Shown: positions 19,584 through 28,175, counted from the stretch's first letter. The stretch is 64,000 bases of DNA from Bacteroidota bacterium (GCA_018829465.1 JAHJTN010000010.1:62001-126000); one strand, 5' to 3'. Notes: generated by a model not told the origin, from the sequence alone. Program-made: numbers and translations.

Positions 19584-20517
19584 GAAATTTTACTTCTTTG
19601 GTAGGCGTGTTGATCAATTTTTCGATGGGCGGAATAAGTTTTTCGATGAGCACAAACATGCTCTCCGGCGATAGGTTTTCGACCTCGTCATCTACATGGT
19701 GATAGTAAGGCGAATTGGTAAAATCAAACGTAGAAAAAGTTTGTGCAGGAATTTTTAATTGTTCATAAAAAGGGAGGTTGTCTGATCGACGAAAGAGATT
19801 AAACTCGACGGCTTTTTCAAGTCTCACTATGAGTGGTTCACCGGCAAATTCGTTTACTTTTTGGGCGAGATTGGTGAGGTCAAAGCCTGTAACATAGGCT
19901 TTTCCGGGGGTTTCGCGCATGGGCACGCCCAGCATTTCAAAATTGAGCATCAAATAGTAGTCTTTATCGGTTGCTTTGAGTTTTTCAGCCAAATGTTTCG
20001 CGCCCAAAAGCCCTTTTTCCTCAGCTGAAAAAAGCACAAAAATCAGGCTTCTTTTGTTGGATTTGCTTTTTGCAAAATGTTTGGCAAGGGCCAAAACTGT
20101 TGTGGTACCGGCTGCGTTGTCGTTGGCACCGTTGGCAATGATATCGCCATTGTTGATGCGCCCCTGCCCTATGTGGTCATAGTGAGCACCTATGATGATG
20201 TATTGGTTCTTAAGTTCGGGATCGGTGCCTTCCAACAGTCCTACAATATTGTATGCAGGAGCCTCAAAATTGGATAGCGTATCGCGGTATGACAAAAAGA
20301 ATGGCTTGATACCCAAAACGGTAAAATAGTTTTCGATAAAAACAGCAGCTTTTTCGATACCGGGAGTGCCGGCTTCGCGACCTTCCAATTCGTCAGAAGC
20401 CAGATAGCTGAGGATGTTGGTCGTTTCCTGAGCATCAATATAACGCGTTTCTTGAGCAAAAACTGAAACCGAAGCGGCAAAGAAAAACACGTAGATTTTA
20501 AAAATATTTGTAATCAT
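19576..20517 (-). CDS. M28 family zinc aminopeptidase, exported
   Basis: This 313-residue protein starts with a signal peptide ending SVFAQ (residues about 1-22). The M28 ligands are visible: His112 in GAHYDH, Asp133 in GANDNAAG, Glu166-Glu167 in FSAEEKGLLG, an acidic residue (Glu194, in LNFEMLG, where Asp is commoner), and a final His in YYHHVDD. The family removes N-terminal amino acids or cyclises glutamine in the periplasm or outside. It is the last core gene before the integration scar at 20.83 kb. Confidence 0.9.
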   Translation of the reverse strand: MITNIFKIYVFFFAASVSVFAQETRYIDAQETTNILSYLASDELEGREAGTPGIEKAAVFIENYFTVLGIKPFFLSYRDTLSNFEAPAYNIVGLLEGTDPELKNQYIIIGAHYDHIGQGRINNGDIIANGANDNAAGTTTVLALAKHFAKSKSNKRSLIFVLFSAEEKGLLGAKHLAEKLKATDKDYYLMLNFEMLGVPMRETPGKAYVTGFDLTNLAQKVNEFAGEPLIVRLEKAVEFNLFRRSDNLPFYEQLKIPAQTFSTFDFTNSPYYHHVDDEVENLSPESMFVLIEKLIPPIEKLINTPTKEVKFHE

Positions 20518-20780
20518 AAGATTGTTTAAGTTTCAATAATACTATTATTTAAAGAGATTTACCAAAAATAAATGTTATTTCTTATCAGTTTATGCATTCA
20601 TGATAATTTTCTCAATTTTTAGAATAATTATGTTCAAAAAAGATTTTGATTGTTGCCGAAGATTTTTCCAATCAATTCTTCATAAATTTTAGCAACCATA
20701 TAAAAGATAGATCACTAATTTTCAATCACTTTCACGTGAGAAAAACAGGTGCTAAATTTTAAAAAAAATACGAGGCTTCA

Positions 20781-20820
20781 ACAAACAAAAAAAGCCAATA
20801 ATCAAAAGATTACTGACTTT
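20781..20820 (-). terminator. Intrinsic terminator of the interrupted tRNA gene
   Basis: Read on the minus strand, 13-nt arms (20808-20820 and 20791-20803) pair with two G-U pairs around a TTTT loop and are followed by a T run. It sits directly after the tRNA 3' remnant. Confidence 0.8.
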
Positions 20821-20826
20821 TCTTTG

Positions 20827-20846
20827 TCGGGGTGGCAGAGTTTGAA
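20827..20846 (-). other. 3' end of a tRNA gene: probable attachment-site scar (att) of the integrated element
   Basis: The minus strand reads TTCAAAC-TCTGC-CACCCCG-A. That is a canonical T-loop, the 3' strand of the T-stem, the 3' strand of the acceptor stem and the discriminator base. The bases just upstream (TAGGG) do not pair with TCTGC, so the rest of the tRNA is missing. The acceptor half predicts a partner CGGGGTG, which fits tRNA-Pro-type acceptor stems. Tyrosine recombinases of integrative elements commonly use tRNA 3' ends. The complete tRNA is expected at the other end of the element, beyond 64 kb. Confidence 0.72.
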
Positions 20847-21227
20847 CCCTACCAGACAATGTTTTATATATCAATCAGTTACAGTTTCCGAAACTCAACT
20901 GTTATCCGATTTGTTGACGATACTATAATGAACTTGAAGCAAAATTGCTTTTCATTCTGACGGTGCAAATATAAACTTTGTTAAATATTAAACCAACGTA
21001 ATTAGCAGTAAATTTTATTTTAATTCAGTTTCTACACAGAATCAGTAATAGTGAGTATTCATACAATATTTCCGAAAAATAAACGTCGCAAAATGTTTTT
21101 CGGAAAAGGGACGGCATAAAGCCAACGCTTCTTCCATCGCTTATTTATTCCGTTTCCTTCCCACTCTAAAATTTTGTCTTCCGTTTGGGTGGTACTCAAA
21201 TATTGTTTAATCTAAAATCATTTAATT
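20847..21227. other. Left end of the mobile element, non-coding, with palindromes
   Basis: This gene-free end contains an imperfect palindrome at 20876-20901 (CAGTT-AC-AGTTTC-C-GAAACT-C-AACTG) only 30 bp from the att scar. It also has a perfect 11-bp inverted repeat at 21070-21080 and 21097-21107 (TTTCCGAAAAA / TTTTTCGGAAA). The first could be an integrase or excisionase arm site. The second lies in the leader or promoter region of the next gene. I see no ORF of note here. Confidence 0.6.
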
Positions 21228-21632
21228 ATGGAAACAAAAACAAAGTCGAACGGAACAGCAAAAAAAGTAAATGCAACCGTTAAAAAGGAAGTTCAAAAGA
21301 AGTTGACCGATGAAGCTGTCGGAAAAACGGTTACCTCTGAAAAGGTTGTAGCTAAAAAGCCAGAGATAAATCTGGATGACCGAATCCAAAGGTTTGAAAA
21401 GCTGAGAGGTCTGGCCACGCAACGTGAACGATTAACGCAGACCTTGAACGAACTGACGAAGTTCAATTACAATCAGGACGGTTCAAGTTCTTTTAATCTT
21501 CGAGATTCCCGTAATCTGGAATTCAAGACCACCAACACGAACCTAATCAAGTTGGTAACATCGCATTTACAGTCCACTTTGGAACAACGTAAATCTGAGA
21601 TTGAAGAACAGATTGTGAAATTTGAACTTTAA
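21228..21632 (+). CDS. Lys-rich accessory protein of unknown function
   Basis: This 134-residue protein has a strongly basic, low-complexity N-terminus (residues 1-45 rich in Lys, Thr and Val) followed by a predicted helical domain (DRIQRFEKLRGLATQRERLTQTLNELTKF) and a C-terminal coiled-coil-like helix (LEQRKSEIEEQIVKFEL). I do not recognise a named domain. Small basic proteins like this accompany DUF932-like genes in Bacteroidota mobile elements. Basic charge suggests nucleic-acid binding, but that is inference. Confidence 0.72.
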   Translation: METKTKSNGTAKKVNATVKKEVQKKLTDEAVGKTVTSEKVVAKKPEINLDDRIQRFEKLRGLATQRERLTQTLNELTKFNYNQDGSSSFNLRDSRNLEFKTTNTNLIKLVTSHLQSTLEQRKSEIEEQIVKFEL

Positions 21633-21655
21633 TGAAGCTAATGTCTTCAAATGTG

Positions 21656-21690
21656 AAAGCCTGCTCGCAAGAGTAGGCTTTCTTTTTTTA
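21656..21690 (+). terminator. Rho-independent terminator
   Basis: The 11-nt arms AAAGCCTGCTC and GAGTAGGCTTT pair around a GCAA tetraloop, followed by CTTTTTTT. It separates the basic-protein gene from the DUF932-like gene. Confidence 0.9.
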
Positions 21691-21728
21691 ATCATATCTG
21701 TCGCTGGACAGGTCTAAAATCTAATATT

Positions 21729-22565
21729 ATGTATTTAAATCGTTTACAACAAGATGAGATTTTCGTTTCAAATGAAATAAAATCGTTAAAGAGTATTACT
21801 GGCATAGCTTCTCGAAGAGGGCTTGAAAATGCCATTATTTCCAATGGAAAAATTGTGAATGTGGTATCAAACAGTTATGGCCATATTCCGAATGAGCTTT
21901 TCTTCAAACAAGCCGAGCAGCTATTGGTGGATGCAAACTTGAAATATCAAAAACGCACTATTAACAGAAATGATAGGTCATTCATTACCGACTTTATAAT
22001 CGAGGACGATAACCAGTTCGCGTTAAAGAACGGACAGGACAAAATATTGCCAATGTTACGTTTCAAGAATTCCTATGATGGACGGGAAAAGACTTCCGGA
22101 CATTTTGGATTTTATAGGGAAGTATGCACCAATGGACTGCACGTAGCCCAAGCGGACATAGCATTTTCGATAAAGCACAGCAAGAGCAGTACAGATTTGA
22201 TAATGCCCAGATTGAACTCATTATTTGAGAAGTTCCTGAATAACGAATACTACGAAATCACAAGAAAATTCAGGGAACTGGAAGAAATCGAACTTATCGA
22301 CACCAAAGCATTCGTAAAGGAAATATTGGAAAAAACGAAGTTGTTCCGATATGAATGTAGCGACAAGAACGATGACCCATCGAAAAAATCCCGTGAGGTC
22401 ATAGAGCTTATCAATGATGAACCGTTTCCAGCGTATTCAAAACCAAATTTATGGGTAGGTTACAATGCTTTTAATTGGATGCTCCACAATAACTTGAAAA
22501 AGTCCTTTTCACAACAGGAAAAATTGGACAAGCTATTGTTCGATGAAATATATGCAATGGTTTAA
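21729..22565 (+). CDS. DUF932-like phage/plasmid-associated protein
   Basis: This 278-residue protein shows the layout of DUF932-type proteins: an N-terminal segment (NAIISNGKIVNVVSNSYGHIPNELFFKQAE) and a central region (PMLRFKNSYDGREKTSGHFGFYREVCTNGLHV) with the conserved CTNGL. Such proteins are frequent in phages, plasmids and integrative elements, and their biochemical role is unknown. It is the first clear element-associated gene after the att scar apart from the small basic protein, and has its own intergenic region. Confidence 0.72.
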   Translation: MYLNRLQQDEIFVSNEIKSLKSITGIASRRGLENAIISNGKIVNVVSNSYGHIPNELFFKQAEQLLVDANLKYQKRTINRNDRSFITDFIIEDDNQFALKNGQDKILPMLRFKNSYDGREKTSGHFGFYREVCTNGLHVAQADIAFSIKHSKSSTDLIMPRLNSLFEKFLNNEYYEITRKFRELEEIELIDTKAFVKEILEKTKLFRYECSDKNDDPSKKSREVIELINDEPFPAYSKPNLWVGYNAFNWMLHNNLKKSFSQQEKLDKLLFDEIYAMV

Positions 22566-22675
22566 GCAACATTGTAAAAGGTTTATCCAGTACCTAACTA
22601 AACTGGATTTTTGATTATGCTTCTGCCATATTAAGCCGTTTAGCACATTTCCCTACATTTCGTTGCTCTACATTC

Positions 22676-22817
22676 CGGAAAAAGAGCTGCACTAAAAAAG
22701 ATCTTGGACACAACTGAAAAGATTCCGATTTCCATTCCACTTGCCCACTCATTACCGAGAAAAACGGGAAGTGGTCAAACTTTATTTCAATCTACATCTT
22801 TTCAGTCAAGTCCGCTT
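22676..22817. other. Structured non-coding element A (nested inverted repeats)
   Basis: In the gene-free stretch 22566-22899, GGAC-N3-ACTGAAAAGAT (22706-22723) pairs with ATCTTTTCAGT-N3-GTCC (22796-22813). Inside it CCACTTGCCC (22737-22746) pairs with GGGAAGTGG (22766-22774) with one bulge. The flanks TCTTGGAC and TCAAGTCCGCTTT recur in the same places around a second folded element at 30.38-30.49 kb. No ORF of note is present. The rest of the gap is unassigned. Confidence 0.65.
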
Positions 22818-22899
22818 TAAATACTACTTCAAAAGAGTAATCTATTTTATAAACTGTTCTACTATTTAGAAAACAATATTTTCAATTTTTCATTAATAA

Positions 22900-23799
22900 T
22901 CATAAGCCTAACTTATCCATAATATCTTTTTCATATCTACTATCTTCAGCGGGATAGCGTAAGATGTTTTCATATTTTCCAGCCTCTTTAGCCTGGGCAT
23001 AAATAAGACTTTCGCCCGCATACTTTGGAATTTCTTTATAAATTGGGTCTTCATAGGCTTCAGATGCCGATACGATTTCCCAGCCTTTTTCTTTAAACAT
23101 TTTAATTAGGTCGTCTATAAAAAGAGCCGCAGCTAAATTGTGATGTAATAAAAGTGTATGTTTAATGTGTCTTCCATTTATTTCCATCGATAGTTTTTCA
23201 TAGAATTGAGCGCGTTCCCAAATATGGTTCAAATAGAAATCTCTAAAACCACTGATGTCAGCATTGGGATTTTCTCTTAAACGTTTAACCAATCTGCTAT
23301 CAATATACCAATCTGATGCATCAATGGTTACATAACCATTTCTATAGTTTTGTTCTTTTAAAAATTTTCTTACTGAATCAACCTTTTCTTGCGTATTCCC
23401 TTCTTTTAAATAGGGAAACCTAAAAAACTTGCAATAGTTTGAATACGAATTTATGAGAGAATCGTTTTTAATAAAATCCGCTTTAAATGCTTCAAAGGAA
23501 TAATTTTCACTATTATAATTTGAATGGTTTAAGGTATGATTTGCAATTTTATGACCTTGGTCATTCCAACTTTCCAATAATTTTTTTCCTTTGGGTCCAG
23601 TTTTATCCTTTCCAGCTACAAAAAGCATTGTTTCTATATTGGCATCTTTGAGCTTTTTCAAGAGCATTCCGTTCCATTCATTAAAAGTGTAATTTGGCCT
23701 ATCTCCTAAAGCACCATCATCAAATGTAAAACTCACTTTTGACTGGCTAAAAATTGGTATTGAAATCAATAAAATAATTGCCGTAATAAACTGTTTCAT
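22900..23799 (-). CDS. Exported polysaccharide deacetylase (NodB/CE4 family)
   Basis: This 299-residue protein has a signal peptide (residues about 1-19, ending IFSQS). The NodB domain shows the catalytic base and metal Asp in FTFDDG (Asp27, Asp28) and the zinc-binding HxxxH as His88-TLN-His92. RFPYLKEG fits motif 3 (RxPY). The family removes acetyl groups from chitin-like or peptidoglycan GlcNAc/MurNAc. It lies 17 bp after the TonB-dependent receptor gene on the same strand, so the two form an operon, perhaps for uptake or modification of an amino-sugar polymer. Confidence 0.88.
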   Translation of the reverse strand: MKQFITAIILLISIPIFSQSKVSFTFDDGALGDRPNYTFNEWNGMLLKKLKDANIETMLFVAGKDKTGPKGKKLLESWNDQGHKIANHTLNHSNYNSENYSFEAFKADFIKNDSLINSYSNYCKFFRFPYLKEGNTQEKVDSVRKFLKEQNYRNGYVTIDASDWYIDSRLVKRLRENPNADISGFRDFYLNHIWERAQFYEKLSMEINGRHIKHTLLLHHNLAAALFIDDLIKMFKEKGWEIVSASEAYEDPIYKEIPKYAGESLIYAQAKEAGKYENILRYPAEDSRYEKDIMDKLGL

Positions 23800-23816
23800 T
23801 TTTTATTGTTTTAAGA

Positions 23817-26210
23817 TTATAATCTATCGTATTGCTGTCCTTTTTTACCTTGATATCGTTTTTGATTCCATCTATAAATAAAAGACACATTTAATTGTGG
23901 CACTCGCACTTGTGAAACAATATCTTGTGAGAAATTTTCGCCTCTGGTCTTGATATTCCATTCCCAACTATCAAAAATGTCTGTAAAATTAACACTCAAT
24001 GACGCGTTGTTTTTAAATAGGCTTTGACTCATCCCAAAATCTAACCGATACAATGCCTTTCGTGCAAATTGACCTCTTTTGTCCGCACCCCTAAATCTAT
24101 TTTGGAATTGAAACCTAAAAGAATCGGACAGTTTAAAATCAAGGTGCAGCCTGCCACTAAAAGCCAACCCATCAACATCAAAACTTGTCGTCTTATAGCT
24201 TCCATTTTGGTGGTAGCCGTTGAACGTAATTTCATTGTAAATACTAAACCAGCTTAAGGGCTTATAACTAAAACCCAATTCCAGTCCATAAGATTCATCA
24301 GTACCAATGTTAACTATCCTTCTAACAAATACTTCTTCAATTTTTCCATTGATAGTGATGTTTTCTTTTTGAATAAAGTAATCCATCACTTGATTTGTTT
24401 TTCGGAAGAATAGTGTTGGAGCTATCAAAAATGTATTGCTTAATTTTGACTCATAAGCCAGTTCTGTGAGTATCACGTATGATGGATTTAGTTCGGGATT
24501 CCCAACAGCAATATTTCTGGCATCGCTAAAAGAAGAAAACGGAACAATGGCATTTCGCCTTGGTCTTTGTATCCTTCGAGATATTGAAAACCGAATGCTT
24601 TTATCTTCATTAAACTGATAATTCAGAAAACTGGAAGGAAATACATCCGTATAATTTCTCGATACTTTTTCAGTATTATAATTTGAGGTAATATCTATGT
24701 TGGTTGATTCAGTTCTTAAACCAATCTGAAATTTGAATTTATTAAAGCCTTTAGCATACTGTCCATAAAATGCGGTAACATTTTCGTCATAGTTGGTTTT
24801 ATCTGTAAATTCAGGAATAGTTGTCGCTATACCGTTTTCAATCCGTTCAACAGCATAGTCATTTTCTATGTTGGTAAACCTACTTCTTGCGCCAAATTCA
24901 AATTGCGATTTGTTTTTTAGAATATGCACATAATCCAAAGCCACTGTAAATCGTTTGTCATTGATGTTGTTATCTATAGCATCATTGGCATCAATTTCTG
25001 ATTGCGGAAATGTCGTTTCTTGCAGAATAGTCGAGTGTCCATCTTCGATAGATGATTGTGTCAATGCACTTAACTTTAGTTCCGAACCATTATCATTCAA
25101 CTTTATTTTATATTCACTGGTAATCTGAAAGAAATTGTTTTTAAATTTTTCTGAATCAAAACGTTCTGATGTTGCATACAAGCTGCTGTCGTTATAGTCT
25201 TTATAATCAATGGAATTAATAGTATTTAAGTTTGCCAGTCGATAGTTGAAGTCTGCTGAAACGGAATGTTTCGAATTGAATTTATAGTCGCCACCAAGGT
25301 TATTCAAAACATAAAATTGTTTGAGTATTTTTTCTGAAGTCTTAAAACTTTCTGAAGGAGAGGTTTCAAAATTAGTTAATGCTATTGAACTTGTAGCTTT
25401 CGGTTCAGAGTATCCCAAACCTGTATTAAAATACCAGGAGTAGTTTTCGTTTACTTTATTAATATTTATGTTTGTGCCAGAATTTAATCGGAGTCCTGTA
25501 AAGACTTCAAAACTACTGCTTAATCTTTTTTTCTTCCCTTTTTTCAAGACGATGTTTATGATGCCTCCGGAGCCTTCGGCACTGTACTTTGAGGACGGAT
25601 TTGTAATCACTTCAACTTTATCTATCGATGCTGCTGGAATCGTTCTCAATAATGATGCGGTATCAGTTAGGCCACTAATTCTTCCGTCAATTAATATCCG
25701 AATGCTGCCATTACCTCTAATACTCATTGTGCCATCAACTTCAACCTGAACCGAAGGTACATTTTGCATCACATCTATTAGACTTCCACCACTTACCGAA
25801 AGGTCTTTAGAGACATTATATACTTTTTTATCCAATTCAATTTTATAATTGGAAGTATTAGAGCTTACAACCACTTCATCTAAAGCCACATCTGTATTAA
25901 TGATAATATCTCCGAGGCTTTTCTTGTTTTTAACGTTGCTTAAATCCAGTGTTGAAATAGTGGAAGGTAAACCAATCACAGAGATTTCAAAACCGAACAC
26001 CTGTTTAGGAACGTCTATTGTAAAATAACCATTTTCGTCTGCTAAAGTTCCTAAAACGGTTTCAGGATTATTAATAGCTTTAAAAATGACATTGGCATAA
26101 GATACAGGTGCTCCAGAAGTATCTTTAATAGTTCCAGTAACTGTAATGTTTTGAGCAAAGACATTACAATAAATGCAAAGAAAAAAGAGGAATAAAATGA
26201 TTGATTTCAT
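23817..26210 (-). CDS. TonB-dependent receptor with N-terminal carboxypeptidase-like beta-sandwich domain
   Basis: This 797-residue protein has a signal peptide ending NVFAQ, a CarboxypepD_reg-like domain at residues about 22-115 (ITVTGTIKDTSGAPVSYANVIFKA), then a plug (VQVEVDGTMSIRGNGSIRILIDGR, NPSSKYSAEGSGGIINIVLKKGKK) and a large beta-barrel. It fits the outer membrane beta-barrel 3 group rather than SusC, and no SusD follows. It should act as an outer-membrane importer or sensor. It is cotranscribed with the polysaccharide deacetylase and lies beside the BlaR1/BlaI pair. Confidence 0.88.
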   Translation of the reverse strand: MKSIILFLFFLCIYCNVFAQNITVTGTIKDTSGAPVSYANVIFKAINNPETVLGTLADENGYFTIDVPKQVFGFEISVIGLPSTISTLDLSNVKNKKSLGDIIINTDVALDEVVVSSNTSNYKIELDKKVYNVSKDLSVSGGSLIDVMQNVPSVQVEVDGTMSIRGNGSIRILIDGRISGLTDTASLLRTIPAASIDKVEVITNPSSKYSAEGSGGIINIVLKKGKKKRLSSSFEVFTGLRLNSGTNININKVNENYSWYFNTGLGYSEPKATSSIALTNFETSPSESFKTSEKILKQFYVLNNLGGDYKFNSKHSVSADFNYRLANLNTINSIDYKDYNDSSLYATSERFDSEKFKNNFFQITSEYKIKLNDNGSELKLSALTQSSIEDGHSTILQETTFPQSEIDANDAIDNNINDKRFTVALDYVHILKNKSQFEFGARSRFTNIENDYAVERIENGIATTIPEFTDKTNYDENVTAFYGQYAKGFNKFKFQIGLRTESTNIDITSNYNTEKVSRNYTDVFPSSFLNYQFNEDKSIRFSISRRIQRPRRNAIVPFSSFSDARNIAVGNPELNPSYVILTELAYESKLSNTFLIAPTLFFRKTNQVMDYFIQKENITINGKIEEVFVRRIVNIGTDESYGLELGFSYKPLSWFSIYNEITFNGYHQNGSYKTTSFDVDGLAFSGRLHLDFKLSDSFRFQFQNRFRGADKRGQFARKALYRLDFGMSQSLFKNNASLSVNFTDIFDSWEWNIKTRGENFSQDIVSQVRVPQLNVSFIYRWNQKRYQGKKGQQYDRL

Positions 26211-26327
26211 AGATTGATTTGATGAATTATTAGGATGTAGTTATCCTGTTCTGCTTAAAAAAGAGAACTCACTATTGGTCAAAATGACCTTATTTAATTA
26301 AAGTGGATGAATGTTATAGAAAATAGT

Positions 26328-27650
26328 CTATTCTATATAATCTAATGGGTTTACTTGTTGTCCATTATGCTTGACTTCGTAATGTAGATGTGGTCCAGAA
26401 GAACGACCAGTAGTACCAACATAACCAATAATATCTCCTTTTTTAACTTCCTGATTTTCAATAACCTTGAATCCATTTAAATGTGCATACCAAGTTTCGT
26501 AACTATTTGGATGCGTTATTACTATTAAATTCCCCCAATCACCTTCCATTGCAGCTTTTGAGATAATTCCATCGGCAGATGCTAAAACTGGAGTTCCAAT
26601 TTTTGCTCTAATATCAATTCCGGTATGGACAACTCCTTTATTAACTTTAGCCCTTCCTACCTCACCAAAGAATGAAATAATATCTTCCTTTGTTGCATTT
26701 TGGACTGGAATTATAGAAGGCGGTATACTGATATATTCTGATACATTGATGATGTTTAGATACTTGTTATTTTCTATTGTTGGGGTTGTAAATGCTGAAA
26801 TTAGAAAAATACAAACAGGTAACAATAAAAGATAGGAAAGTTTTGCAAGCTGATTTGATGTGGGTTTTGTCATCATAGTTATTCGTTTTTTTAAAATAGG
26901 TTGATTGAAGTAATTATATAAATTATTAGGTTTTTGAACTTCAAGACTTTGTAGCAACAATTCCATATATTCTGAAGTTTTGATGCCTTTTTGAAGTGCA
27001 CCTTTGTCAGCTTGATATTCGTGTAGGGATTTCAACGATTTCCTATAAAAATAAACCAGGGGATTGAACCAAAAGAACGCAATATAAACTTCGGTAAGAA
27101 TCACATCCCAAGAATGTTTTAATTGAATATGTACCTTTTCGTGTTCCAAAATCTGTTGGTCATAGTTTTCAAATTGATGTTCAGGAACAAAAATCCAATT
27201 GAAATATGAGAAGATTTCCGGCACATTGGCATTGACCAATTGATAACCATTCTTATGTTCAATTTTAGAGTTGATTTTTAAAACAAATAATTGTCTTGCG
27301 GTAAGCAAAATTCTAATAAAGTATATGGAAAACACCAACCAATATATAGTGATTAAAACGGTTGAGAAATTAAAAGAGGGATCAATCAAAGGTTGTTCAA
27401 TAACCTGCAATTGTTTATTAAAGGTTTCAAAGCTTATAGGTTCAAACAATGGAATTTCTATGATTCTTGATGCGATAGATGGAAACAATTCACCCGAAAA
27501 TGGAACTATAATTGAAATCGGTAACATTAAGAGCAATACAATTCTATTTACATTATGGAATGTCAGTTTTTTTAAGAATACTATATATAAGAGATAGAGT
27601 GGTAAAAAAACCAGAGCTACTTGTACAAGATATAAGAAAATATTATTCAT
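26328..27650 (-). CDS. BlaR1-type M56 membrane peptidase fused to an M23 (LytM) domain
   Basis: Of 440 residues, the N-terminal half has about four transmembrane segments and the M56 zinc motif HEKVH (170-174) followed by EYQADKGAL. After a last transmembrane segment near 265-285 comes an outside domain of the M23 type. Its Zn ligands are complete: His342-x3-Asp346 (HTGID), His390 (YAHL) and His421-x-His423 (HLHYEV). BlaR1/MecR1 sensors normally carry a penicillin-binding domain there. This one may sense or cut peptidoglycan and then inactivate the BlaI repressor encoded just upstream, with which it overlaps by 8 bp. Confidence 0.88.
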   Translation of the reverse strand: MNNIFLYLVQVALVFLPLYLLYIVFLKKLTFHNVNRIVLLLMLPISIIVPFSGELFPSIASRIIEIPLFEPISFETFNKQLQVIEQPLIDPSFNFSTVLITIYWLVFSIYFIRILLTARQLFVLKINSKIEHKNGYQLVNANVPEIFSYFNWIFVPEHQFENYDQQILEHEKVHIQLKHSWDVILTEVYIAFFWFNPLVYFYRKSLKSLHEYQADKGALQKGIKTSEYMELLLQSLEVQKPNNLYNYFNQPILKKRITMMTKPTSNQLAKLSYLLLLPVCIFLISAFTTPTIENNKYLNIINVSEYISIPPSIIPVQNATKEDIISFFGEVGRAKVNKGVVHTGIDIRAKIGTPVLASADGIISKAAMEGDWGNLIVITHPNSYETWYAHLNGFKVIENQEVKKGDIIGYVGTTGRSSGPHLHYEVKHNGQQVNPLDYIE

Positions 27651-28026
27651 TTTTTTCTTTTAATTTTTCAATTTTACTTTCAAGCATTAGCTTCATTTTT
27701 TCTAATTCCGTAAGGTCTAAATCTTCATTATTGGCAAAAAACAAAGCAAACTTACTTGGCGAACCGTTGAAAAAATTACCAATAACTTCTTTCATATGTC
27801 TTTTAAAATAAGTCTCTTTTGAAACCGTCGCATAGTATTGACGTATTTTTCCATAAGCATCATATTTTAAAAATTTCTTTTTCACTAAAACCCTCACTAC
27901 TGTTGATATGGTAGTATAAGCAGGTTTAGGTTCTGGAAACTGCTCTACAATATCCTTTAGGAATGCTTTTTCAAGTTTCCATACATATTGCATCACTTGT
28001 TCCTCGGCTTTTGTTAGTTCATTCAT
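27643..28026 (-). CDS. BlaI/MecI/CopY family transcriptional repressor
   Basis: This 127-residue winged-helix protein (NELTKAEEQVMQYVWKLEKAFLKDIVEQFPEPKPAYTTISTVVRVLVKKKFLKYDAYGKIRQYYATVSKE) is typical of BlaI. Members bind as dimers to inverted repeats and are released when the partner M56 peptidase cuts them. The partner gene overlaps its 3' end. Two 14-bp palindromes lie 33-66 bp upstream of the ATG, and a perfect -7 box (TATATTTG, 28031-28038, minus strand) sits 4 nt before the ATG, so the mRNA is probably leaderless and autoregulated. Confidence 0.92.
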   Translation of the reverse strand: MNELTKAEEQVMQYVWKLEKAFLKDIVEQFPEPKPAYTTISTVVRVLVKKKFLKYDAYGKIRQYYATVSKETYFKRHMKEVIGNFFNGSPSKFALFFANNEDLDLTELEKMKLMLESKIEKLKEKNE

Positions 28027-28030
28027 AAGG

Positions 28031-28038
28031 CAAATATA
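28031..28038 (-). promoter_or_regulatory. -7 box TATATTTG for blaI-like operon
   Basis: On the minus strand TATATTTG is followed by CCTT and then the ATG of the repressor gene. The two palindromic operators lie 20 to 54 bp upstream of it. Confidence 0.6.
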
Positions 28039-28058
28039 TAAATAATTTTCAAATTATG

Positions 28059-28092
28059 ACTATAAATATAGTTATACTACTATTTTCATAGT
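28059..28092. promoter_or_regulatory. Pair of BlaI-type operators (ACTAT-N4-ATAGT), 20 bp apart
   Basis: ACTAT-AAAT-ATAGT (28059-28072) and ACTAT-TTTC-ATAGT (28079-28092) are 14-bp inverted repeats whose starts are 20 bp apart, which places them on the same face of the helix. The same arrangement recurs at 30200-30233. The position around the repressor promoter suggests autoregulation. Confidence 0.72.
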
Positions 28093-28175
28093 CATAAATG
28101 AATTTTATCGTCCTGTTTGAGAAGTTGATTTGATGAATTTCAGTGGTTTATAATAGGGGGTGAAATACATTATAA

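Noticed and set aside
20827-20846. A complete tRNA gene
   Set aside because: Only the 3' 20 bases fit; the T-stem 5' strand, anticodon and D arms are missing, so it is called a remnant.
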